From Pseudomonas putida (GTDB taxonomy: Bacteria; Pseudomonadota; Gammaproteobacteria; Pseudomonadales; Pseudomonadaceae), in NCBI RefSeq assembly GCF_030159595.1, contig NZ_BSKJ01000004.1, forward strand, positions 101,747 to 165,746: a stretch of 64,000 bases of DNA. The letters are read 5' to 3'. Numbering within the stretch: the first letter of the stretch is position 1; the number at the start of each line of letters is the position of its first letter. This document shows positions 9,101-17,399 of this stretch, piece by piece. The position numbers and the translations under genes are program-made. Below the pieces are notes generated by a model. It worked only from the letters and a program-made list of their open reading frames with translations, had not been told where the DNA came from and did not search any database.

Positions 9101-10171
9101 TTGACGATCCATAGCCAATACGCGTGCGCCGTAGAGGGCAGCTTGCGTGTACATGTCCCCGTTCGGCTTTACGAGCTAACGCTTAAGCACCACCTACTGG
9201 ATCAGTTAGGTGGTTTTTCCCATTTGCTTCTTGAAGCGCTCGACACGATGCCCTCTCGTGGGATCGAATGGGTACTGGAACTCACGAGACTTAACCCTCA
9301 GCAACTGCAACCGATCATTCGCCGACTCGAGGGCCTCGGTCTGATCGAAGGGGCAAATTTGACTTCTCGCGCTAAACCCCTCCTGAAAGCCAAGCGGTTG
9401 CTTCATGGGCAAACAAAATGTCTTTGGCTCGATGGTCAATATAGGCGGCACTCATTTTGCGCTGTGCCGTCACAACTGACCGTTGAGCTTGAGGACAAAG
9501 CCGACTTTGTTATTCGTTCTTGGCACCGCGGAGAGGGAAAACCACATGACTGGCCGAGTAGTGACTGGGGTGAGGATTGTGAGCGGCAGAAAAATCGTAT
9601 ATGGGCTCTCCCAGAGCAGTACCTTTCAATCGCGTTCGAACACTTCAATGAATGCTTTCTGGAGAAGGGTTTTCCCAAATCAGATTGGTCTCTGAGCGTT
9701 TGGCTTGCTGCAGATAGTTCGCGTGTCGCGCGCGCAATTGAAGTGGAGTTGAGTCCTGAAGCTATACGAAGACAACAGGGGAGCGAGTTCGCCTTTGCGA
9801 GCCCTGTGGTGTGCTTATCCAGTCGCTTCAGTCTGCCAGAGGGGGCTCCTGGGCACCTAAGCAGTCTGCTTCCCGCCAACCAATGTCGATTTACTACTTT
9901 TGTTGTTCAGGAAAATGAGTCATCGCACGAACTGGACCTTACGGATGCGCCCAAAACTCCATGGGTTTGGCCGGTCGTCGAACGCTCCATCAAGGATCAA
10001 GTGATTGAGCAGCTTTTTCAGGAGTTGGCATTGGCCGAAGAGAACATTTCATCTGTGTTCAATCGACATCATGCACTTGAAGAGCGCTGGCAGCATTTGG
10101 GATTCAACTGGACAGCTGTCCAGAAGAGTCTCGAGTTGGAAGGTGTGCATCCCATTAAGGATGACCAATGA
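9101..10171 (+). CDS. Winged-helix protein of unknown function, island gene 1
   Basis: 356 residues from a TTG start that has a weak AGG upstream; no ATG fits near the 5' end, so the start is uncertain. Residues ~38-88 (LLLEALDTMPSRGIEWVLEL, then LNPQQLQPIIRRLEGLGLIE) read as a winged helix of the MarR or similar type. The rest has no motif I recognise. A charged region follows, with many tryptophans around residues 140-200, and the C-terminus is helical (QVIEQLFQELALAEENISSV). Its stop overlaps the next start by ATGA, so it is coupled to the downstream genes. It could be a regulator of the cluster, a nucleic-acid sensor or a structural part of the complex. Confidence 0.75.
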   Translation: MTIHSQYACAVEGSLRVHVPVRLYELTLKHHLLDQLGGFSHLLLEALDTMPSRGIEWVLELTRLNPQQLQPIIRRLEGLGLIEGANLTSRAKPLLKAKRLLHGQTKCLWLDGQYRRHSFCAVPSQLTVELEDKADFVIRSWHRGEGKPHDWPSSDWGEDCERQKNRIWALPEQYLSIAFEHFNECFLEKGFPKSDWSLSVWLAADSSRVARAIEVELSPEAIRRQQGSEFAFASPVVCLSSRFSLPEGAPGHLSSLLPANQCRFTTFVVQENESSHELDLTDAPKTPWVWPVVERSIKDQVIEQLFQELALAEENISSVFNRHHALEERWQHLGFNWTAVQKSLELEGVHPIKDDQ

Positions 10172-10713
10172 AAGTCGTTGACATCTTTGCGAACATGGCG
10201 GAGCAAATGATCGATGACGCTCAGGTTCGACGCTACGGGACCATTCTGCTCTCGCAAGGTACGAGAGGGATCACCAAGCTAAATCCCGCCGTGGTTTGGG
10301 TTGATGCTGCGATCGCTGTTATTGAAGCCGCCGGCAGTTACCTACGTTTCTGTGCGGCGCGTGAAGTGACCGCACAACTGCAGGCGTTCAATCGCTCCCT
10401 CGAGATAACACTGACGCAGCAACTGAAAATTGGTGAGAAGCAACTCCACCAGTTACAGCGAGAGCGAGCAGGGCGCAGAAATCACATAGCGCAAGTATTG
10501 AAGCAGTCTAATCAGCACAAATTGCTAACCCCCCAAAAAATTGGTCAGCAGCTAGATACCTTGAAGCGGGTGCATGTGCTGCTTCAGAAGGAACGAGAGG
10601 ATTTGGGTAATTTCCAGCAGTTGATTGGCCTTCAAGTGTGCCTTGATCATTGCATCGACGCGACGTTGGCACTGCTGCTTACCCCACCGGAGAGTACGAA
10701 TGAAAGCACCTAA
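10168..10713 (+). CDS. Small helical protein of unknown function, island gene 2
   Basis: 181 residues, not recognised. Residues ~42-66 (AVVWVDAAIAVIEAAGSYLRF) are a hydrophobic or amphipathic helix. After it comes a long helical stretch rich in Gln, Leu and Arg (residues ~75-150) with coiled-coil character, ending in a hydrophobic patch (GLQVCLDHCIDATLALLL). The start overlaps the previous stop by four bases and the end overlaps the next gene by 14 bases. It most likely forms part of a membrane-associated assembly with the products of the neighbouring genes. Confidence 0.7.
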   Translation: MKVVDIFANMAEQMIDDAQVRRYGTILLSQGTRGITKLNPAVVWVDAAIAVIEAAGSYLRFCAAREVTAQLQAFNRSLEITLTQQLKIGEKQLHQLQRERAGRRNHIAQVLKQSNQHKLLTPQKIGQQLDTLKRVHVLLQKEREDLGNFQQLIGLQVCLDHCIDATLALLLTPPESTNEST

Positions 10714-11137
10714 AAAACCAACGGTTCCCAAGCCGACGCCACGTAAACCTACGGCTAAGAAGGGGGGCGGCGGGTTTGATTTTAATCAGGCCATGCAGAT
10801 GGCCAGCACCTCAGTCGACACATTCAAGTCGTATATCGATCTCAAGAAAGAAGAACAAGTAACCCAACGAACCTTGATTGATGGAGAACTTCAAATTCGC
10901 CTCGGAGAGCACCAGCTTGAAAAGGCTCATCTCGGTGATCAGCAGCACCTGCGCGAGCATCAAGCGAGAATGCTTGAGCTCGACATTCAGGGGCGCCAAG
11001 CCGATCAATTGCACGATAGGGCGATGACCGTTCTGGAGTCCAAAGCTGATAAAGAGGATCGCGTACTCAAGCAACTCGAATCCGGACAGATCACTGCTGA
11101 GGAAGCCGCCATGTTGCTGGGCAGCGGACAGGAATAA
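10700..11137 (+). CDS. Small basic coiled-coil protein, island gene 3
   Basis: 145 residues from the ATG at 10700, which has GGAGAG seven bases upstream; a longer frame from 10625 has no site and would overlap gene 2 further. The first ~20 residues are rich in Lys, Pro and Thr (MKAPKKPTVPKPTPRKPTAK) and are followed by GGGG, a flexible basic tail. Residues ~45-125 form a charged heptad-like helix with many Gln, Glu and His. The end, SGQITAEEAAMLLGSGQE, is a small helical cap. Not recognised. The basic tail could touch nucleic acid or acidic lipid, and the coil could join the helicase coil. Confidence 0.7.
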   Translation: MKAPKKPTVPKPTPRKPTAKKGGGGFDFNQAMQMASTSVDTFKSYIDLKKEEQVTQRTLIDGELQIRLGEHQLEKAHLGDQQHLREHQARMLELDIQGRQADQLHDRAMTVLESKADKEDRVLKQLESGQITAEEAAMLLGSGQE

Positions 11138-11140
11138 GTC

Positions 11141-14100
11141 ATGGCAGCTCCACTCTTTGTTGGCATCGGTGTAGCAATCTTTGCTGTGGCAAAGGTCGTC
11201 AGCTGGTTGGCCAACAGTATGACGGAAGAAGAAGAGCAAAAGCATCAGGAAGAGCACGCAAGGACCGAATACATTCGTCGCCGTGCAGCTGCCGCCCAGG
11301 CACGCCAAGAACAAAAGGCGTGGCAGGAATATCGGGAGATGGCCCTTGAGCACGTTCAACTATTGCGCAGGGTGATTCGCGAGAACCGTGATGCAATCGT
11401 CGGGGTGCCAGAAGAGCTGAATAAGCTCGAACAAATGATCGCCCGGGAGATTATTGACAAGACATCCAGCCCATACCGCAAGTCAGCACTTCGTCGAGAA
11501 TATGCGCGTATAGAAGACGCGGTTGTTCGCATGAAGGAGTATGTGAACTACCTGGTCTTTGCCGAAAATGAAGTCGACACTTTGCTCGCAGGTGAAAATT
11601 TAGAGCAGTTGCTGGCACTTGATCCTGCAGAAAAGCTTCTGCCTCTGGAATGGCTCTACCCGGGAAAATTGGTGCTGGTGGCGATGGATGAGATCAATAA
11701 GCCGCTTCCACGGTTTGGACATCGCGTCTCATTCGGTACCGATGATGTGCGTCAGAAAGCATTGGCGATACCGTTCAACGATGAAATCCCCGTCCTGATC
11801 AAGGCGGCCACCAAATGGGGAAATGGAACCTTCTACGGATGCGTGGCAAGAGGCTTGCTTTATTACAATCACATCATTCCAGGTGAGCCTGTTCCATTCG
11901 TTGTGGATCGCAAGCAAAAGCAGTCGATGATTGGGACACTGTTTGACGGCATGGTACGGGCAACCCTGCCCATGAGCCAGTTGAAACATCCTGGCGTACG
12001 GATGCTTTCAGGGCAGAAGGTCCAGGTGCACTTGACTCAGTACGATCTTTGCCTTGTTCGCAACCCGTTCGAGCAAGGACGCGCGAATATCGAAGTAAGT
12101 GAATTCAACTATCGCGCTCGGGGCGTCCAGTCCTATCAGCAGCTTTATTTGACCGTGAAAGAGGAGCACTTAAGAGGGGTCTCTGACCGACAGTTTTTTG
12201 AGGACGATGAGCCGTGGACGTTGCTCGGCTACTCAGGCACAACGGGAATAGTTTCACTCGCCAGGGCGACAGTGAGGGTGGAGTGCCTACCGTCAGCTGA
12301 CTTCAGCTTGCTTGAGGTGTGTCAGGTCGTTCAAACGGGAACTTTGCAGATCGGTCTGGATACGCCTTTCCGCTTTACTCTTCTTGATCGACATCTTGCA
12401 GCAACTGCTGGGGTAGGTTGGCGGAGCGGGATCGAAGAGTTTCTGCGCTTTTGCTCTCAGACTGCGATGGATATGAAGGACTCGCCCGAGCGTTTGGCGC
12501 ACAGTCGCTTTTACCAGCGTTGGGACCAGGTCATCGCCTATCAGCGTAGCCAAGAGGAGGTTTCCGTTCTGGATTTCCCTAGCGGTGCGCTTCACGCTCG
12601 GGAAGACGATGTGCTCGTTCTTGTTCGAGAGGTGCTTCCTGAGTCGGACCAGTTGGCTTTTGAGGCCTTGGTGGAAAAACTTCGCGAGGTTTTATCCGAT
12701 AAAAACAAGCTCAATCCGGATCACTGTGTTCGGTTGTTATCGTGGGACGCGGACAGGTGTGAGTTCGTACCGGTGATTGCTGGCGATCGGAGGCGGCGCC
12801 CACTGTTCTCATGCGCGAAAAACACGATCAGCATCGAAAGCGCGTTCTCTTTGCCAGAAAGTACAGAGGCAATGCTTCGATTGGTCGTCACGCTCCCGAG
12901 TGCAGCGCTCAAGCGTCAAGCTCAAGCATTGGAAGATTTCTTTAACGACCAGTTGGTGAATCCGGCTCTCAAAAGTATTTTGCTCGCACCGGAGCATTAT
13001 CTCGCCCAGCCGGCCGAGCGAATAAGCCAAATTGAATGGTCGGGCCCACTGGATAATAGCCAAAAGAAGGTCGTTGAACTAGCGCTGAAAGAGCGAAACA
13101 TTGCCCTGATACAAGGTCCTCCAGGCGCTGGTAAAACAACTGCTATTGTTGAAATTTTGTATCAGCTTTACCGCCAGCGCTCTGACCTTCGAATACTGGT
13201 GGTGTCGCAGCAAAACTCCGCGGTAGACAACGCTCTCGACAAGTTTCTTGCCCAACATGTCGGTGGTTTCGAACATGCAATTCGGACAATACGTATCGGT
13301 AACCCGGAAAAGATGAGTGATACCATCAAACCGATGGGATTCGATAGCCAGTTTACCGACTATCTTGCTGATCTTGAGGTGCTAGCGGTCGACGGCGCTG
13401 TCAGTCTTCCAGAGCATGAAGCTGGGCTGTGTCACATGTGGTTATCTTCGATCAAGCAAGCCTCTCAGTCGAGGGTCAACCAAGATGAGTTTTTCATAAC
13501 GCTCTTGGCTGATCGGAATCTGGTAGGTGCCACATGTGTAGGTCTTGCGACGAACAAGGGGGGCATCGACCAACTCCAGTTTGACGTAGCAATTATCGAC
13601 GAAGCAGGCAGGGCGACCATCCCAGAAATCCTCATCCCCATCTTGCGATCAAACAAGGTGATTCTCGTCGGTGACCACTATCAGCTTCCCCCTAGCATTG
13701 CCCCCTTGTTACGTGAGGATGAGGCAGCAGAAGAGCTCGGGTTCCTCCGTGAGAATTTTCTGGACAACAGTTTCTTTGAATTGATGTTCGAGCGCCTTCC
13801 TCCACAGTGTCGAGAAACGCTGAATCTTCAATATCGCATGGCGCCGGCGATCGGGGATTTGGTGGCCGAGTTGTTCTATATGCGTGAAGGCACGCGTGTA
13901 CTTCACAACGGGCGAGAGGACGAGTATTTCGAAGAGCGTTATGTACTCGAAAATACAATCTATTGGGTGGATGTAAAAGGTCGTCAGGCACAACCCAAGG
14001 GTTCGAAGAGTCAGGAGAACCGTGAAGAGGCCAAAGAGATCACCCAATTTTTGGCGAGCCTGGCTGAAACGACCAAAATACCTTTGTCGGTGGCTGTCAT

Positions 14101-14476
14101 CACACCCTATGGCGCACAGAAAGAGTGTATTCGTGCGGGACTTCGCAAGATGGGATGGGCTGAAGGGCGACTCGCTCACTTGACGATCGCAGTTGATACG
14201 GTTGATGCCTTTCAGGGCAGCGAGGCAGATATTGTTTGTTACTCAACCGTCCGCACGGAAGGTAACCTCAACTTTATCCTCGATCGAAAGCGACTGAATG
14301 TTGCGTGCTCCAGGGCTAAGCTTCACCTATTGTTTTTTGGTCATCGAGATTTCTTGCGTCGCTGGAAATATAAAAATGGTGCCGAGGAAAATCTGTTTCC
14401 GAAGCTGATGCAGCATGCTTGGAATGTGCCGGTAGCTTTTAGGAACCAAGGCTCTGAAATACTCGTGCCAATTTAG
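11141..14476 (+). CDS. SF1 (UPF1/DNA2-like) helicase with N-terminal membrane-anchor-like helix
   Basis: 1111 residues. Residues ~3-25 are a hydrophobic helix (PLFVGIGVAIFAVAKVVSWL) followed by a long charged coiled coil (~30-150), so the enzyme may sit on the inner membrane. Residues ~150-640 show no motif I recognise. The C-terminal third is a full superfamily 1 motor: Walker A GPPGAGKT (659-666), QQNSAVDNAL (motif Ia), Walker B DEAG (820-823), GDHYQLPPSI (motif III), LNLQYRMAP (motif IV), VDAFQGSEADIV (motif V) and NVACSRAK (motif VI). No PLD, HNH or PD-(D/E)XK nuclease motif is visible, unlike Mokosh-type defence helicases. It starts three bases after gene 3. Confidence 0.85.
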   Translation: MAAPLFVGIGVAIFAVAKVVSWLANSMTEEEEQKHQEEHARTEYIRRRAAAAQARQEQKAWQEYREMALEHVQLLRRVIRENRDAIVGVPEELNKLEQMIAREIIDKTSSPYRKSALRREYARIEDAVVRMKEYVNYLVFAENEVDTLLAGENLEQLLALDPAEKLLPLEWLYPGKLVLVAMDEINKPLPRFGHRVSFGTDDVRQKALAIPFNDEIPVLIKAATKWGNGTFYGCVARGLLYYNHIIPGEPVPFVVDRKQKQSMIGTLFDGMVRATLPMSQLKHPGVRMLSGQKVQVHLTQYDLCLVRNPFEQGRANIEVSEFNYRARGVQSYQQLYLTVKEEHLRGVSDRQFFEDDEPWTLLGYSGTTGIVSLARATVRVECLPSADFSLLEVCQVVQTGTLQIGLDTPFRFTLLDRHLAATAGVGWRSGIEEFLRFCSQTAMDMKDSPERLAHSRFYQRWDQVIAYQRSQEEVSVLDFPSGALHAREDDVLVLVREVLPESDQLAFEALVEKLREVLSDKNKLNPDHCVRLLSWDADRCEFVPVIAGDRRRRPLFSCAKNTISIESAFSLPESTEAMLRLVVTLPSAALKRQAQALEDFFNDQLVNPALKSILLAPEHYLAQPAERISQIEWSGPLDNSQKKVVELALKERNIALIQGPPGAGKTTAIVEILYQLYRQRSDLRILVVSQQNSAVDNALDKFLAQHVGGFEHAIRTIRIGNPEKMSDTIKPMGFDSQFTDYLADLEVLAVDGAVSLPEHEAGLCHMWLSSIKQASQSRVNQDEFFITLLADRNLVGATCVGLATNKGGIDQLQFDVAIIDEAGRATIPEILIPILRSNKVILVGDHYQLPPSIAPLLREDEAAEELGFLRENFLDNSFFELMFERLPPQCRETLNLQYRMAPAIGDLVAELFYMREGTRVLHNGREDEYFEERYVLENTIYWVDVKGRQAQPKGSKSQENREEAKEITQFLASLAETTKIPLSVAVITPYGAQKECIRAGLRKMGWAEGRLAHLTIAVDTVDAFQGSEADIVCYSTVRTEGNLNFILDRKRLNVACSRAKLHLLFFGHRDFLRRWKYKNGAEENLFPKLMQHAWNVPVAFRNQGSEILVPI

Positions 14477-14494
14477 GACAATCTAAAATTGGCA
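14466..14494 (+). terminator. Hairpin at the end of the island operon
   Basis: TGCCAATTT and AAATTGGCA form nine-base perfect arms around an 11-base loop, overlapping the helicase stop codon. There is no clear T-run, so it may be a weak terminator or an mRNA-stabilising hairpin. Confidence 0.45.
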
Positions 14495-14647
14495 TGTTGC
14501 GCGCCAATATCGAAAAGGTGGATTGAATCTCTCTAGGTCAATTGCAAGGCGTTCGACGGCGAGCAGCGAGTGATTTTTCAAGAAGGGGACTGTTGAGCGT
14601 TAGGCTGGGGGCATCCTTATCAAACCATCCAAAGCATGCCCTCAGAT

Positions 14648-14716
14648 GTGCCCCGAGTGTGGCAATCCTCTGGAATTGAATGGATCTCCATGGTCTATGA
14701 AAAGGCAGAAATGATC
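14648..14716 (+). other. Short open frame with CPECG motif at island edge
   Basis: An ATG-started frame of 22 codons beginning MCPECGNPLELNG and stopping inside the right direct repeat. CPECG is half of a zinc ribbon. There is no ribosome site upstream and only one Cys pair, so it may be a remnant of a longer gene or chance. Confidence 0.2.
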
Positions 14717-14769
14717 AGATAAACAGCCCGTCAGACGGCCCCTATAAACTCTCAGGATCCCCGAAGAAC
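14699..14769. repeat. Direct repeat, right copy (71 bp, inside lysR 3' end)
   Basis: Partner of 8634-8704 (five mismatches). It contains the last nine codons and stop of the lysR gene on the minus strand plus 43 bases beyond the stop. It marks the right boundary of the island. Confidence 0.85.
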
Positions 14770-15656
14770 ATCTGTATCCGCGACCTCAACCACCGCTCCG
14801 CCGGGTCATTGTCCTGTGCCCCGCGCCAGGCCATATGCAGTTCGAAACTGCGCACGGGTATCGGCAAATCCTCGGCACGCAACCCGCCCGCCGCAGTCAG
14901 CGCATCGGCTGTGTAATCCGGTACCGTGGCCACGATATCCGTGCCCGCCAGCAAGCTCCCTAGCCCGTTGAACTGCGGAACCGCCAGCACCACATGGCGC
15001 TTGCGGCCGAGCTCTTCCAGGGCCTCGTCGATAAAGCCTGACAAGTCACCGGCGAACGACACCAGTGCATGCGGCCGTGCACAGAAGTCGTCCAGGGTAA
15101 TGCTGCCGGGCACGCTGTCGGCCCGCAGCAGCTTCGGCATGCTGCGGCGCAGTACCTTGCGCTTGGCGTTGGCCGGCAGTTCACTGGTGTAGCTGACGCC
15201 CACCGAAATCTCGCCCGAGGCAAGCAGCGTGGGCATCAGCAGATAGTTGACCCGCCGTACCACCAGCACGATACCTGGCGCTTCGGCGCGGATGCGCTTG
15301 AGCAGCTGCGGCAGAAGGGCGAACTCGGCGTCGTCCGACAGGCCGATGCGGAACACCGCATTGCTGGTGGCCGGGTCAAATTCGGCAGCGCGGCTGACCG
15401 CAGTGGAAATGGAGTCCAGCGCCGGCGACAGCAGGGCGAAGATCTCGTGGGCCCGTGCCGAGGGCTCCATGCTGCGGCCGGTGCGCACGAACAGCGGGTC
15501 ATCGAACAGGTTGCGCAGGCGCGACAGGGCCGCGCTGATGGCCGGTTGGCCGAGGAACAGTTTTTCCGCGGCGCGGGTCACGCTGCGCTCGTGCATCAGC
15601 GTTTCGAACACGATCAGCAGGTTGAGGTCTACGCGACGCAGGTCGTTTCGATTCAT
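14742..15656 (-). CDS. LysR-family transcriptional regulator
   Basis: 304 residues with the usual N-terminal helix-turn-helix (DLNLLIVFETLMHERSVTRA, then GQPAISAALSRLRNLFDDPLFVR, residues ~10-60) and a C-terminal substrate-binding domain. It is divergent from the oxidoreductase at 15863, with 206 bases between the starts, the classical arrangement for a LysR regulator and its target. The last codons (FFGDPESL) lie in the direct repeat that bounds the island, so the present 3' end may be the copy brought by the element; the protein sequence is unchanged. Confidence 0.9.
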   Translation of the reverse strand: MNRNDLRRVDLNLLIVFETLMHERSVTRAAEKLFLGQPAISAALSRLRNLFDDPLFVRTGRSMEPSARAHEIFALLSPALDSISTAVSRAAEFDPATSNAVFRIGLSDDAEFALLPQLLKRIRAEAPGIVLVVRRVNYLLMPTLLASGEISVGVSYTSELPANAKRKVLRRSMPKLLRADSVPGSITLDDFCARPHALVSFAGDLSGFIDEALEELGRKRHVVLAVPQFNGLGSLLAGTDIVATVPDYTADALTAAGGLRAEDLPIPVRSFELHMAWRGAQDNDPAERWLRSRIQMFFGDPESL

Positions 15657-15862
15657 CGGTGCGCTTCGCCTAAAGTGGGGCAGGGGTGAATCTTAAGGCC
15701 AAAGGCTGTTACCCTGCACGGGTTTAGGGGGACCAATTGCAGGGAAAGTGAGGTGCCCAATCGATGACAAGCATGTCGACTATTAATGACCGCTGATGGT
15801 CTAACCGGTAAAGCCCGGATAGAGTCAGTGGTAATTAGAGGTTCACAAAGGCGAGGTATGCG

Positions 15863-16885
15863 ATGTCCCGCATGATCCGTTTCCACAAGTTCGGCGCTGC
15901 CGATGTGCTCCGTTGCGAGGAGCAGGCCGAACCGTCACCCGCTGCCGACGAGGTACAGATCCGCGTCCAGGCGGTTGGCGTCAGCTGGTATGACGTGCTT
16001 TGGCGCCAGAACCTGGCGCCGTCCCAGGCACGCCTGCCAGCGGGGATCGGCCACGAAATGGCTGGGGTGGTGACTGCGGTCGGTGAAGGGGTCGAAGACA
16101 TTGCCGTCGGTGATCGGGTTGCCAGCTTTCCGGCTACCAGCGCCAATGATCACCCGGTGTATGGTGATGTCATCGTGCTGCCGCGTTCAGCCATTACCCG
16201 CTACCCGGACGTACTCACCCCGATCGAGGCCAGCGTGCATTATACGCCGCTGCTGATCGCCTATTTCGCCTACGTCGACCTGGCGCGGGCCAAGGCCGGG
16301 CAGACTGCGCTGGTTACCGATGCCAGCCATTGTGCCGGTCCTGCTTTCGTGCAACTGGGCAAGGCTTTGGGGCTGAAAGTGTTCGCTGCCACCAAGGAAG
16401 CGGAGCAGCGTGAGTACCTGCTGGGCCTGGGCGCCGACAAAGTGATTGTCACTGAAGAGCAGGACCTTCTGCTGCAGGTTGGCAAGTATACCGATGGTCG
16501 CGGCGTGGACATGGTTCTCGATGGCATGGGCGGGCCGCAGATGTCGCTGCTGGGCGATGTGCTGGCACCGCGTGGCAGCCTGGTGCTGTACGGCCTGCAA
16601 GGCGGCAATCAGACGCCATTCCCGGCGTGCGCGGCGTTCCAGAAGAACATTCAGTTCTATGTGCACTGCATCGGCAACTTCACCGGCAAGCCAGAGCTTG
16701 GCATCAGCCAGGATCAGGTGGCATTGCAGCGGGCATTGCGTGATATCAACCAGTTCACCGCCGACCAGTTGCTGACACCGCAGATCATAAAGGTGTACCC
16801 GTTCGAGCAGGTGGTAGACGCCCATCGCTACATGGACCAATGCCCGTGCGGCGGGCGAGTGGTGCTGGACATGGCACAACACTGA
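15863..16885 (+). CDS. MDR-superfamily zinc-type alcohol dehydrogenase / quinone oxidoreductase
   Basis: 340 residues of the medium-chain dehydrogenase/reductase fold. The catalytic half has LPAGIGHEMAGVVTAVGEGV. The nucleotide half has TALVTDASHCAGPAFVQLGK in place of the usual glycine-rich loop, and later DMVLDGMGGPQMSLL. The cysteines of the structural zinc lobe are absent, as in quinone-oxidoreductase-like members. GAGG lies seven bases before the ATG. Probably NADPH-dependent and cytosolic. The divergent LysR gene is the likely regulator, with an electrophile or quinone as the plausible signal; the substrate is unknown. Confidence 0.85.
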   Translation: MSRMIRFHKFGAADVLRCEEQAEPSPAADEVQIRVQAVGVSWYDVLWRQNLAPSQARLPAGIGHEMAGVVTAVGEGVEDIAVGDRVASFPATSANDHPVYGDVIVLPRSAITRYPDVLTPIEASVHYTPLLIAYFAYVDLARAKAGQTALVTDASHCAGPAFVQLGKALGLKVFAATKEAEQREYLLGLGADKVIVTEEQDLLLQVGKYTDGRGVDMVLDGMGGPQMSLLGDVLAPRGSLVLYGLQGGNQTPFPACAAFQKNIQFYVHCIGNFTGKPELGISQDQVALQRALRDINQFTADQLLTPQIIKVYPFEQVVDAHRYMDQCPCGGRVVLDMAQH

Positions 16886-16905
16886 CAGTTGTAGGCGCTA
16901 TTGGG

Positions 16906-16932
16906 AAACCCGGGCAGAGTCCCGGGTTTTTT
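16906..16932 (+). terminator. Rho-independent terminator
   Basis: AAACCCGGG-CAGAGT-CCCGGGTTT followed by a T-run ending at 16932, 21 bases after the oxidoreductase stop. Confidence 0.92.
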
Positions 16933-17399
16933 GTGCGTGCGGTAAAACTATTCAATGTTAAAAATAGGATCGGTCTTACAAGAAAACACGACGGAGACTA
17001 CATGTAAGGCGATGTCTGTTGTGTGTCGGAAATATTCCGCCAACTATTCAGGCTTGAGCGTTTTTGTCGTGATGGTCAAAGTTGCTCCGCGCTCTTGCTG
17101 AATGGTTTTTTTACTGTGATCTGTATCTTTAACTCGCTCTGCATTCCTCGATAATGGCCCAGTGATGGTTTGTGTGAGGAGCGTGGGATGAGTAAGGCTA
17201 TGCCTGAGTCAGGGGCGTGCGCGGCAGCTGTCGCCTGTTGCGACAGTGTGTTTGCCTCTATGAATTGGCGACAGTGAAGGGTTGCGTCATAACATCCATT
17301 TAGTTGTAGGGAATTTCTTCTGGATAAGCCCGGCGCATGTTCAAGTGCAAGTGTTTGGTCCTGCATGCGCTGGCTGCATGGAGTTGGCGAGGTGATTTC
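16933..17399. other. Regulatory gap before the MocR-like operon
   Basis: 467 bases without a gene. The first half is AT-richer than its surroundings. The notable content is the CTGTCGC/GCGACAG set of half-sites at 17228-17274, listed separately. Confidence 0.5.
17228..17274 (+). promoter_or_regulatory. Candidate operator: inverted repeat plus third half-site
   Basis: CTGTCGC (17228-17234), five bases, GCGACAG (17240-17246), then a further GCGACAG at 17268-17274, 28 bases on. Paired and direct half-sites of this sort are typical of MocR/GntR regulators. It lies 126 bases before an operon that encodes such a regulator. Confidence 0.5.

Larger units (their letters stand above)
8634..14698. mobile_element. 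Genomic island at the 3' end of lysR, no integrase seen
   Basis: The two 71-bp direct repeats start 6065 bp apart. Between them lie four same-strand genes (9101-14476) and no integrase, transposase or phage structural gene. The right copy restores an intact lysR C-terminus, as integrating elements often do at a target gene. The internal genes have a more mixed codon use than flanking genes. Either the element is mobilised in trans, or it has lost its recombinase, or recombination between homologous repeats built it. Confidence 0.7.

Noticed and set aside
11141..14476. Assignment of the helicase as a Mokosh defence protein
   Set aside because: Mokosh helicases are joined to or paired with a PLD nuclease; no HxK(x)4D motif is visible in this protein or its neighbours.
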